DNA of 64,000 nucleotides from Harringtonia aguacate (Eukaryota; Ascomycota; Sordariomycetes; Ophiostomatales; Ophiostomataceae): positions 143,124-207,123 of the forward strand of contig JACCPH010000044.1 of NCBI GenBank assembly GCA_014183095.1, written 5' to 3'. Shown here piece after piece: positions 23,850 through 33,204 of the stretch (position 1 is the first letter of the stretch; every line of letters begins with the position of its first letter). The notes beneath the pieces were generated by a model that worked only from the letters and a program-made list of their open reading frames with translations, was not told where the DNA came from and did not search any database. Both the position numbers and the translations under genes were made by a program.

Positions 23850-23867
23850 GTACTCGTATACGAGTAC
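23850..23867. repeat. 18-bp perfect palindrome of the TACTCGTA motif
   Basis: GTACTCGTATACGAGTAC equals its reverse complement. It overlaps a second 12-bp palindrome, ACGAGTACTCGT, beginning at 23846. Confidence 0.9.
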
Positions 23868-25884
23868 ACGAGCTCTCCTATGTAAAAGGGGGGAGTGCGT
23901 GCGGCTCAAATGGGTCGACGCAGGTCGTCCCGTCTCAATTTCCCGGTCGTGCTGTTAGCTCGGGTGTTGGTGATGGTGCGCTTCAATAGTGGCCTCAATA
24001 CGACGAGAGAGAGCCCAGGTCTGTCGGGATAGGGGAGACCTCACCCAGATCCTCTCCTTTTGGGATTCTTCGAAAAGCTCCCCCCCTTCTCTTGGCTGCT
24101 TGATTTCAATTGCACCTCTGCGAATTGGCAGATAGCAGCCTCGCTGTGGCAGTGGAGTGCTGTCTGGTATCTGTGCTCGATTGCTTGTATCTTACAAGAT
24201 TGGCCTTCTTGCACTCTGCATATGCCTCTATCAGAGTCCGCGTCATCTCCAAATCACCATATTTGTGCATCGCCAAGCCAAGCTACTGCCATGGTGGTGC
24301 CCGTCTGCACGCTGCGACGTATAAGATGAGACATTGCCGTTCACGGCCAGATGCAGAGCGTCTTACTCGTAGGAACGTCCCGATACATCCGCATGCTCGA
24401 GAGGGCAGACAAGGCAAACGGGGGGACATCTGCATACTGACGCGGCCTCACCCCACAAGGCGAAAGTACCCGCTCCTCCCCCCCCCTTATTTTCGCAGTG
24501 CGAATATGCATATCCAGTCCAGACTCTCTCCAAAACCGGGCGCCTCGCTGCAACCTCGCGTGCCAGGTAGCATTGACGGCCTGCTATATTGCCTACGTAC
24601 TTTTGTTTTGCTGGCTTGGCCGTGCCCCATGGCACATTGACATATCCATGACACTCGCGGACGTGACAAAAGCCCGAAGGATGCCGACGGCCCAGCCCGA
24701 CGGACGAAGAGAGTGATCACGCACTCCGAGCTCCCTCCAACGGGGAAAAAGAAGGGGCGCGAAATTGAAAATGGACCTATACGCCCAGAAGGAAGATACG
24801 AGATAAAAGGGAGGGTGGGCAGCCACAGTGGACGATGAGATGCCTACAAATACAAATACAAATATTTCTTTTTATGTACTCGTACAAATACAAATACGTA
24901 TATGCGCACGAGGTAGAACATTGAAGTCTGACCGGTCCTTCGCCTCAACCTTCCGTTTCCACTGTCGCATCGCGGCTCTTTGCGGGCAGACGGAGGGAGG
25001 TCTCATTTCACAGAGGGAGAACCCAATGGCACGTGCCCTGTGCGCAGACCGTCTTGTTGTCTGTGCAAAGGAAAAAAAAAGCAATACGAGGGAACCATGG
25101 AGCGATTGACGGCGAGAGATGACAGCCATGTCGGCCGCGGCGGCTGCGGCTCCGGCTGTGGCTGCCGGTACGGCTCTTCCGTCCGGGGACATCGATCCCT
25201 CGTACGACGGGTGCTGTGCGTCTTGCCGATCTGTCTCATCTATAGCCCCCGGCTTCTGGATGCAGGCCATGGTGCAGACGAACGGCGACGATCGGCAGTG
25301 GAGGACGGCATCGGCAGTCGCGTAGGAGAATAACCCTCTTCATTTGTTTCCTCTCCCTCATTTCCGTCCGTTCTGTTCTCGTCCTGTTCCACGGGTTTTG
25401 TGCAGTGCACACGCCCTCGCGCCCGTGTTTGTGCGTTGCACGGTACCGATGTTGGCATGGCCATGCCTCTCTTGGTCAGACGTGGCCGCTTCGGGCGATT
25501 GTTGCGATGATCCCGCCAAGAGCTGCGACAATCATTTCGAGAGGTGACCCATCTCCACATGCCCTGCGAGATGGCCTTGGCACAGATCAGCGGAGGCCAG
25601 ACCACTGCACAGCACGGTGAGCAGGAGAGACAAAACATGAGAAGCAGGCAGAACCCGGGCCTTTCCGGAGTCGCGTGACACGGTCGTAAGATGGCACAAT
25701 GACTTGTTATTTGATTTTCTGCAAGCGGGCGAGGCAATCTAAACGGCGGGCCTCGTTACAAATAAGAAATACGAGCAGACAACCAGGCAAGCACAGCAGT
25801 CTGTCATTCAGGACCCTCTTGTCCTCCTTGTCTTCCTCCTCGTCCCCATTGTCCTCCCTCTTCACTCCTCTATCACCTCTACGC

Positions 25885-26859
25885 CTACTCCAACTTGATC
25901 GGGTTCGCGGCAAAGAATTCGTCGAGCGTCGTGAGGCGGCCGCGTGCCTGGCGGGTGGACCAGGCGATGTGGGCGACGGTGTCGGGTCCGAACTCGCCGA
26001 CGTCAGCAATGGCGCCGAAAAGGTCGCCAAAGATGGTGCTGAGGGGCGGCTGCTGGGCGGCCTCGTAGGCCTCGCGCGAGGCGAGCTGGCGGTAGACGAC
26101 GCGGCGGCCGGTGGTGCGGGCCATGGCGGCGGCAATGTCGGCCAGCGAGTAGAGGGCGGTGGCGCCGTAGAGGGTGCGGCCGGCGTAGCGGTCGGGGGGG
26201 GCAGCCAGCAGAGCGCCGACAAACTTGCCCGTGTCCGCAGCGACGGCGACGAGGGCGAGCTGCGTGGTCGGGGGGACGTGGGTGGCGAGGATGTACTCGG
26301 CCTCCTCTTCGTCTGTGGTGGCTGCTGCTGCCACCGGCAGAAACAGCTTGGACATAAAGTTCTCCATGAACCAGCCCGGCACGTAAAAGGCGCTCGCCAG
26401 CGGCAGCCCGCGGATGTACGCCTCGGCCCGCGCCTTGCCCTCGGACGGCACAAAGGTGAAGCGCCCGTCCGTCAGCGCCGACACCGACGGCAGCGTGTTG
26501 AACACGGCAAAGGCCACGCCCTGCGCCACCGCCACGTCCGCCACCGCACACATCTGGCGGCACTCGGCCTCGGCCATGTCCGCCGGCCGGTCCTTGAGCG
26601 CAATGTCCGGTCCCGTCAGCACAAACATGGCGTCGACCCCCGCCAGAGCCGCCGTCAGCGACGCCGTGTCGTCGTAGTCGGCCCGCACCACGTCGGCGCC
26701 CAGGTCCCGCAGCTGCGCGGCCGCGGCCGACGAGGTGTTGCGCGTGAGGGCGCGCACGGCATAGGTGCCCGAGAGCTCCGGGTCGGCCAGGACGAAGCGC
26801 ACAACGGAGCCGCCCTGCTGGCCGGTGGCGCCAAAGACGGCAAGGATTTTCTTGGCCAT
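25885..26859 (-). CDS. NmrA-like family protein, intronless
   Basis: Single exon, 324 aa, start MAKKILAVFGATGQQGGSV with the GATGxQGG nucleotide-binding loop. VRALTRNTSS follows the first beta-alpha unit and marks the NADP contact, then VRADYDDTASLTAALAGVDAMFVLTGPD. The family includes the nitrogen regulator NmrA/HSCARG and many reductases; members of this length lacking extra domains are usually predicted NAD(P)-binding regulators or isoflavone-reductase-like enzymes. It differs clearly in sequence and exon structure from the NmrA-like gene at 10795, so a recent duplication is unlikely. Its promoter carries a TATA box and a duplicated 20-bp element. It faces away from the unrecognised gene at 27586. 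Confidence 0.88.
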   Translation of the reverse strand: MAKKILAVFGATGQQGGSVVRFVLADPELSGTYAVRALTRNTSSAAAAQLRDLGADVVRADYDDTASLTAALAGVDAMFVLTGPDIALKDRPADMAEAECRQMCAVADVAVAQGVAFAVFNTLPSVSALTDGRFTFVPSEGKARAEAYIRGLPLASAFYVPGWFMENFMSKLFLPVAAAATTDEEEAEYILATHVPPTTQLALVAVAADTGKFVGALLAAPPDRYAGRTLYGATALYSLADIAAAMARTTGRRVVYRQLASREAYEAAQQPPLSTIFGDLFGAIADVGEFGPDTVAHIAWSTRQARGRLTTLDEFFAANPIKLE

Positions 26860-26940
26860 TAGGAATGGGTAGTAGCAGATCGAGGATGCAATGGTGAGAG
26901 ACCTCTACAGCAGGCGAAACTATCCATGTTGACGGCTGGC

Positions 26941-26950
26941 CTTTATACAC
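26941..26950 (-). promoter_or_regulatory. TATA box of the second NmrA-like gene
   Basis: GTGTATAAAG on the minus strand, about 85 bp upstream of the start codon at 26859. Confidence 0.45.
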
Positions 26951-26992
26951 AGCATCTTGTGGCTGGAATAGTCAGAGCAAGACAACACGATG

Positions 26993-27051
26993 TTCTCGAA
27001 TGTCTCCGAGTGCTATAACAAAGACAACGTATTCTCGAATGTCTCCGAGTG
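26993..27051. repeat. Two 20-bp direct repeats, 39-bp period
   Basis: TTCTCGAATGTCTCCGAGTG occurs exactly at 26993-27012 and 27032-27051. The bases after each copy are also similar (CTATAACAA, ATATTACAA). It lies just upstream of the NmrA-like TATA box, so it may be a paired regulator site. Confidence 0.8.
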
Positions 27052-27455
27052 ATATTACAAATTGCCAGTTTAGACTCGTATGTCATGTGCGCTAAACAAG
27101 GCTGAAGAGGTGGAAACCAGGATAGAATCGATCAGAAATGGGATCGGGTTTGCGATTTGGCCATCCCGGCTGGGGATTGGAGAGCGGATTTGAGCCATGG
27201 TAAATCCGACCGGCCGGGATTGGAGCATGGTAACTCCGTCCGGTTGTTGCTTGGGAAGAGTGGCCAGAAGTTTGTCCGAATGTTAGTAATTGGCATCATT
27301 CGTTTTACTGCTGCGGAAAATCTTGGCTCCTTCGCCACGAGTTCACGTGGTTTATTGTTCAGGCAGGTTCATTGTACTACATGTCTTCATTGTTGGAACA
27401 AGGTGAACAGAACAGACAATGCCGCTGTTCGCCTTCAGGTTCTTTGTTCTCTTCG

Positions 27456-27477
27456 TATATATAAATATATATAATTT
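27456..27477 (+). promoter_or_regulatory. AT-rich TATA element
   Basis: TATATATAAATATATATAAT lies about 110 bp upstream of the ATG at 27586, in the divergent promoter shared with the NmrA-like gene. Confidence 0.4.
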
Positions 27478-27585
27478 GTAAATGTGGCCATAGTTGGATT
27501 CTGGTAGTCCATCTCAAAACCGCAATAAACCAAACTCGCCCTTTTCAAAACCATCACCGCAGCGTGTCCAACTGCCAGAAGAAAA

Positions 27586-28353
27586 ATGTACTCAACAAGG
27601 GGCTCCACCCGTGAACGCAGCCCAGCCCGGGCCAGAAGCGATGCCTGGACCTGGAACTCGAACTGTAGGTGGCACGAAATCCCCGACCGATATCGATATA
27701 CTCGCTACGTCCCCAAGCAGTATGAATATCCTCACACCTCCCCCAGGACGGTAAGATACGAAGGTCGCCATGCAGTTCCCGGGTCCACGACATATCGATA
27801 TGGCGACGAGGGTCTCCGAACCCGAGCAGATCGGTATGCTCCAGAACGGCCCCACGTCACGGGGAGAGAGGGCCGGGAGCGGGAGACCAAGGACGGGGAC
27901 TATGTGCCCCCTGTGTCCGAGATCCCCCTTGTGTCACGACAGCTTGCTGACGACATGCGCCAGGGACGGAATGAGCTGGATGCCAACAAGACAGCTGCCT
28001 TTGCCGTGTCCCTGCTGCCCACGACCGCGTGGACCAGCAAGAATGCAGATTTCATAATGTACGGTCCCGTCGCCAGAATGCTCCGCAAACAGCAGCGGCC
28101 CGACGGGCAGGAGGGGTTTTCGTCGCCGCTGGGGTGGATCACAAAGGAGGTGATGGCCCTGGGACAGTGCGACTGTATGAACTGGTTGCTGTGGGTGTTC
28201 TGCGACGCCAGCGACGGCAGCACCAAGTTCATTCGCAGGGTGACAAACGACGAGCAGCTCGTCGACATGTTTAAAAAGTTCAAGGCGGACCATGCAGAGT
28301 TGAAGTCGGGAGCGGTCCTGCATTTGGTGCTCGAGCCAGAGGTGCAGTGGTAG
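27586..28353 (+). CDS. Unrecognised protein with Tyr/Arg-rich N-terminus
   Basis: Intronless ORF of 255 aa that I do not recognise. Residues 1-100 are charged and low in complexity, with repeated Tyr-Arg units (DRYRYTRYVPKQYEYP, TTYRYGDEG) and many Pro; likely disordered. Residues about 110-255 look globular: LVSRQLADDMRQGRNELDAN, TTAWTSKNADFIMYGPVARM, SPLGWITKEVMALGQCDCMN, a Trp/Cys-rich core and the end VLHLVLEPEVQW. No signal peptide or membrane segment. The coding reality is inferred from the long globular-looking frame, a TATA element at a sensible distance and a start in an A-rich context; codon use is less GC-biased than in the flanking NmrA-like gene. It could be a lineage-restricted gene. 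Confidence 0.6.
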   Translation: MYSTRGSTRERSPARARSDAWTWNSNCRWHEIPDRYRYTRYVPKQYEYPHTSPRTVRYEGRHAVPGSTTYRYGDEGLRTRADRYAPERPHVTGREGRERETKDGDYVPPVSEIPLVSRQLADDMRQGRNELDANKTAAFAVSLLPTTAWTSKNADFIMYGPVARMLRKQQRPDGQEGFSSPLGWITKEVMALGQCDCMNWLLWVFCDASDGSTKFIRRVTNDEQLVDMFKKFKADHAELKSGAVLHLVLEPEVQW

Positions 28354-28980
28354 TTGGAATTGGTAATGCAGACATTAGTATGCAATCCAGCCAAGGAATA
28401 GCTTTGTTTTAACAAACTTTATACTCTTAGATATATTTTATATCCAGACTTTTCTAACTTTTGTTCCAGTATTCGGGATTTATGATGAGCAAATGTTGTG
28501 ACCATTTTGCAATGGCTCGGGCAGAGGTGGTCGTGCAAGAAGACATAAGAGATCTCGAAACGTAGTAAATCAAGTACCGGAAGGTCGCTTAAACAATGAA
28601 CTAAATCATACAGAAGGAAGGAGGAAAGAGGGGAGATCCATTAAAAAAGTAAGAGATTGTGGGTTACTTTGGCAACCTGGCGAATTCATAAAAATCCAAC
28701 ATAAGGCACCATATAAGGACCACATGCATATCTCGTAGTGAAAAGGCCATGGCTAACCGAGTAGGTAGACGATAACGTAGCTTGTGAAAGAGCTAGCGTG
28801 GGTGAAGGAGATAGAGGATAAAGATAAACAGCTGTTCCACCAGTAGAGGAAGAAAAAGAATTATCCCATCAGATTTCTCATGCCCCAACACCGATGAAAC
28901 TCAGTTGAGTTCCTACGGTGTAGTTCTCTCTGAATGCGCGGCGTGTTGCCTGCGGCTGTGGATGTGTGTGCAAGAATGCG
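28354..28980. other. Convergent intergenic space, AT-richer
   Basis: No gene seen. The composition is clearly more AT-rich than the first 14 kb. Confidence 0.55.
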
Positions 28981-30336
28981 TTAGGGCGTTCCAGGTTGGT
29001 CGGCTGGATTACCGAATATGGCTCCTAGTTCAGGAAAACGGTTGGCGAGGTGGTATTCCACGTTTCTTCTTCTCTCGAAATTAAATAGACTGCGAATAAT
29101 TTCGATGGAGAGGGTCTGGCCCGCAATCATGCCGCATACGAACGCTGGCATTACCATGGGTGCCAAAAGCAATGCCGTCCCGACGGCTGTAAGTTGGGTG
29201 CGACGTAGCACACCGTCCCGAAATTGGCTTCGTAGATTGGCGAAATGTAAGAACAACTTCTTGGCTGTCGTGGTGGCTTGTAGCCCGGTGACAAGATAGC
29301 CAAGGATGATCGCAAAATCCGCATCATTCCAAGACATGTCCATGTAGTTCCACACCTGTAGGAGCTGAAAGAAGTCTTGTTGTGTTAACCCATTTTCTCT
29401 TTTTCAAGAAGGAGGTATTAAAAAATAAGCACTTACAGGTCTGGCATTTGCGGGTTGACTCGGTCGTTTCCGGAATGGTCCCAAGAACCTCGACGCCCAT
29501 AATGGATGTAACGCGTGAGACGGGCCATTCGATCCCGGCGTCTCCGGCATCTTTGGGTCCTATGCCCCAGTACTGTCCCGACTCGAGTTTATGAACAAGC
29601 TGGGTGCGTGAGCATTCCCAGACAGCCTTGGAAACAAGGCAGAATAAAAGATAAAGACGGAAGGTCAAGGCTGAATATATCAACGGAAGGGGTGGCACGG
29701 TGTTGCTTTGCCAGTTTATTTGTTCTAGCCCAGAGAATGACTCCTGTGGAGCATGGAACCCATCAAAAAAACCGTAACCGTGCACAGGAGGAGTTGCCAC
29801 AAGAAGGGCAACAAATTGTTGATTGTTGGGAGAAGGCAACTCGGGTATGTCTGATAGGCTTAGTTAAATAAAGAAACTTTCACTTGCTTGGACGTTATTA
29901 GGGCACACACCGATTTGAAGCAACAGTAAAACCCAGTACAAAATAAAGCTTAGCAGTTCATAAAAGGCTTCTAAGAGGGTATCCAAATATTGTTTCACAA
30001 CTTGAGATACCCTGTCGAGGTGGAAGCGTGTGGTGGCAAGTGCGCCGCTGCAGAGGTCAGACGGCGCAACGATCCGCATGGAGAAATCGTGGCGCAAGAA
30101 AAACTTCATCCATCTGGGCCTGCCCTCCCACGTATTGTTGAAATAGATGGCCAGTTCGATGAGTTGCACGATAAGCCACGATAAAAAAACAAAATGGAAA
30201 CATCCCTCACGGATTGAAACCGCGCTGGCCAGAAGAAGAGAAGAGATAAGAAGGTGAAGATGACGAACAGCCACTGCTTTTTGGCAGACTCCACCTCGCG
30301 CCTTCCACGTTGGGGTGATGGCATGTCGCCAGGCAT
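28981..30336 (-). CDS. Predicted multi-pass membrane protein, function unknown
   Basis: Spliced by eye: minus-strand exons 30336-30269, 30224-29911, 29850-29437 and 29375-28981 give one frame of 396 aa. Intron 1 is only 44 nt (GTTCGT...GGCCAG) and is the weak point; without it the frame breaks, so a frameshift is the alternative. Intron 2 (GTGTGT...CTATCAG) and intron 3 (GTAAGT...CAACAAG) fit well. The protein has hydrophobic segments near residues 30-50 (VFLSWLIVQLIELAIYF), 95-115 (FILYWVLLLLQI), about 190 (LIYSALTFRLYLLFCLVSKAV) and near the C-terminus (AVGTALLLAPMVMPAFVCGM). Amphipathic helices lie between them. I recognise no family. Its codon use is less GC-rich than that of housekeeping neighbours. 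Confidence 0.55.
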
Positions 30337-33204
30337 GGTGCTGCAGTGATGAGGGCGATTCTTTTCGGATGAAAACTATTCACCAAGTAGTCTCCTAGGA
30401 AGGAAAGAAAGGCGGACCGCCCGTAGCGACAAGCAAGAAGCGGCAGCTGCAAAAGCACGCGGCGGCCGGATGGAAAACAGAAAATTTCCAAGGACCAAAA
30501 AGGCTATGAAGAATCCAGAGGCTTTTGAAGTGGGGTGTACCCCAGGCTATGGAAAATACAATACAAAAAACGAGGCGAACATGTTCGGAACACGGCCGCC
30601 AATCAGTTAGGGCTCGTCCCGTCGCCATTATTTACTGGTTTTGTTGGTACACTAGCCATAACGAAGAAGGGGACTCTGGGGAGGCTCTAATGAGGCTCCT
30701 CGCTGACCAATCAGGGACCTCACCGGGTACCCACCGGGTCCTGGCTGGGTGCATAGATATGGCCTCACCAGTCCCCGTCCCCCCTATTCAACTTAGATTA
30801 GAACAAAAAGAAGCATCACCAACAGACCATTGTACCCCCGTAGGACACTCACTTACGGACGTACAGGGTCACCGGTGACTTCGCCAGCTACCTGAATCGA
30901 TTCATCAACAAAATCCTTAATGCATTAAGATTCACCGGAATGGTGAACCGACAGGTTTCATGTTTGTTATAGGTGTCGGCTTGCAGCTGGTTTGGTAAAG
31001 CAGGCTTCCTGCTAGAATGCTTTTGGCTAATAACTTTTCTATTGTATGTTAACCTGCCGACTTTTGTCTATTTTATCTAATGATACGGCTCTTAAGATAT
31101 AATGACCGTTTAACGGGTTGAGGCATGCGACCCGCTGGCTGTTAACGTTCAACACCTGCTTGATATTTGGGCTACTAGAGCGCCGTTTGAATCCCATTGA
31201 AATGATACTCCCGTCTTATGCAACCCAGTTCACCATACATTTCTTGCAATAACCACTAATGAAATTGCCCTTCTAACAAATAATGGCAGAGATGGTCTCA
31301 CGTGTGGTCAACTCATCATTTGTGTGTTCCTGGAAAGTATCTCGCGGCGGGTGTTCCCGTCCTTGCGGCGGTGTTATTTGTCGCGCAGAATTACCTCTTG
31401 TGAACTTGACGACAGCTCAGGCTTCCTGCCGTCAAGGAAACGGCCCCTCTTTACCTTTTAAAACTGTCCGCAGTACCCCGACAAGCCGTATCATTGGTTG
31501 GGACCCGACATTTCACGATCAAATGCGGGCTTGCTAACTACAACCTTGACTACACGCCAAACAAAAGTGTCCCATTGCAAAGCTACACCAAGTCGCCACA
31601 CACAACAAGCACAAATAGCAGAGCAAGCCCAAAACGTAAAACAAGGACTGCAAAATCTTCCTGCTCAGAAAAGCTTTCACCGTTTCGGTGCACTCTTTAG
31701 AATCGCCGTAACCGGGGTTCACTACACATGTATCGCAACAGCGATGCTGGCTAAACATCACCACGTCCTGAAACACAAGGTTACCATATAAACCACCATT
31801 TCCTTCCTGCCTGCCCAAGGAAGGTCCACCTAGAGCAACCGATTCATCTACGGAATTGCCAACTTGCTAGTTGGCCATTGTCAGCATCCTTGCCATTTGG
31901 CGTGCAGAAGATGGTCTTGTATTGCTCACCTTTGCCGCGGACATCCAGGTTGCGCCGACGTTGTCTGTTCACGGTTCAGAGACATGACTATTGGAACGGG
32001 CAGGGGCGAGTAAAAGAAGTGGAGGGTGAGGACCAGAGGTGGACATCGTGAAGGTATTTCCTATTTGGGTATATAGAAATGCGAAGGGAGTACGTAAAAT
32101 CTGGAATTCACAAATGCCCCTTTCTTCTGGCAGACTTGCCGAACCCATTAAGAGCACGAAGACGGCAGGTGTGCCAAACGTGATTCGTTCGCAACCAAGG
32201 ACGAGTGCTGTCTAGGAGAATGAATTTTGTATCCTAAACTAGTACATAAACGCTTGTCTTACTACATAGTATACTAGTCAAAGGAGCGGTCCATCCCTTT
32301 TCGCTTTCCGTCCCAATGATTTTGTTTACTAGTCCATTATAGATAACCGAGTGCCGAGTTATAAAATTGCGGAAGACGGTCTCTTCCTTTCCCGATGCCG
32401 ATGACTCTAATTCAACGCCCCAGGGCCTTTTGATTTTCTACAGTGACACATTGCTTGCGGCACATTTGCTAATAGTGCCAGATGCCAGTCTGACCTTTTT
32501 TACCACTTTTAATATTCATAGCATACAACCCACGGCCCTCCCAATGGCATACTTGAGACAAGCGGCAGCGCAGTCTACCTGCAACGCATGAGGTCCAGCC
32601 ATTTTTCCTGTTCTTTTTGATTTTTTTCTTTTCTTTTTCTTTTTCTTTTTTCGTGCAACTCCTCGGCGAGCAAACACGTCATGCGCCATTACTTTCGTCT
32701 ACACCGCCCTCTGAGGCTGCTCCTTTGCTGGCGGGCGTCAACGGCGGCACCGAGACGGCGTCTAACGCCGGCCACGACTCTGCCGCTGAGCAGAAGGGCA
32801 CTAATAATGGCCTTGAGTCTCTAAATTAATAAAAAGTGGAATATGTTTAACTTTTACGTAGCATGTTGGTCACATCTGAGTCGGTAATCTAAACGAAATG
32901 GTCTAAATCGCCCGTCCGCACCACCGGCGGTTTCTGAAGACACCGCGCGCCGCAGAAGCCCCATCACACTAAAGGACGTTATGGCCAGAACGGGATGCGG
33001 CACGGCCTGATATTGTTATGACATGGCCGTCCAAACAGTGATAATGCAGCCGGACTCGCTGGGAACAACCTGGGCCGGCCGGGTTTGTCGGCGTATAAAG
33101 GACGTCGGCCCTGTTCCTCTTGTGATGACTGTCTCTGCTCGTCTTTGTTCCGCACCCTCTTCCTCTTGGTCAGTCTTCTCTCGCTTCTCGTCCTCCTGCT
33201 CACC
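30337..33204. other. Gene-poor, AT-richer interval
   Basis: About 2.9 kb without a supportable gene. All frames contain frequent stops between 30900 and 32600. TGTTAACGTTCAACA at about 31140 resembles a retrotransposon LTR edge, but I could not find a partner copy. The frame 32655-32829 (+), Ser/Ala/Glu-rich and ending in a stop after a long pyrimidine tract, could be the last exon of a lost gene. The interval may hold degraded transposon DNA; this is inference from composition only. Confidence 0.45.
33093..33100 (+). promoter_or_regulatory. TATA box of the CoA-ligase-like gene
   Basis: GTATAAAG lies about 107 bp upstream of the ATG at 33205 and is followed by a C/T-rich leader. Confidence 0.45.

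Larger units (their letters stand above)
14642..25884. other. 11-kb gene desert rich in simple repeats
   Basis: I found no gene I can support. Long open frames exist (for example 14681-15859 minus and 16779-17591 minus) but read as low-complexity Leu/Ser/Pro or Phe/Ser and show no domain, signal or splice structure. The DNA is not strongly AT-rich, so it is not typical RIP-degraded sequence. It consists of GA, CA, CT, TGC and poly-G runs, short minisatellites and many copies of TACTCGTA/TACGAGTA, often beside TACAAATAC. An AT-rich stretch lies at 18740-18835 and A-rich runs at 16790-16885. The small frame 25119-25325 (+), Ala-rich then Cys-containing, is the least implausible coding piece but has no support. 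Confidence 0.55.

Noticed and set aside
25119..25325. 68-aa Ala-rich ORF in the gene desert
   Set aside because: Short, half low-complexity, no promoter, homologue or motif recognised.
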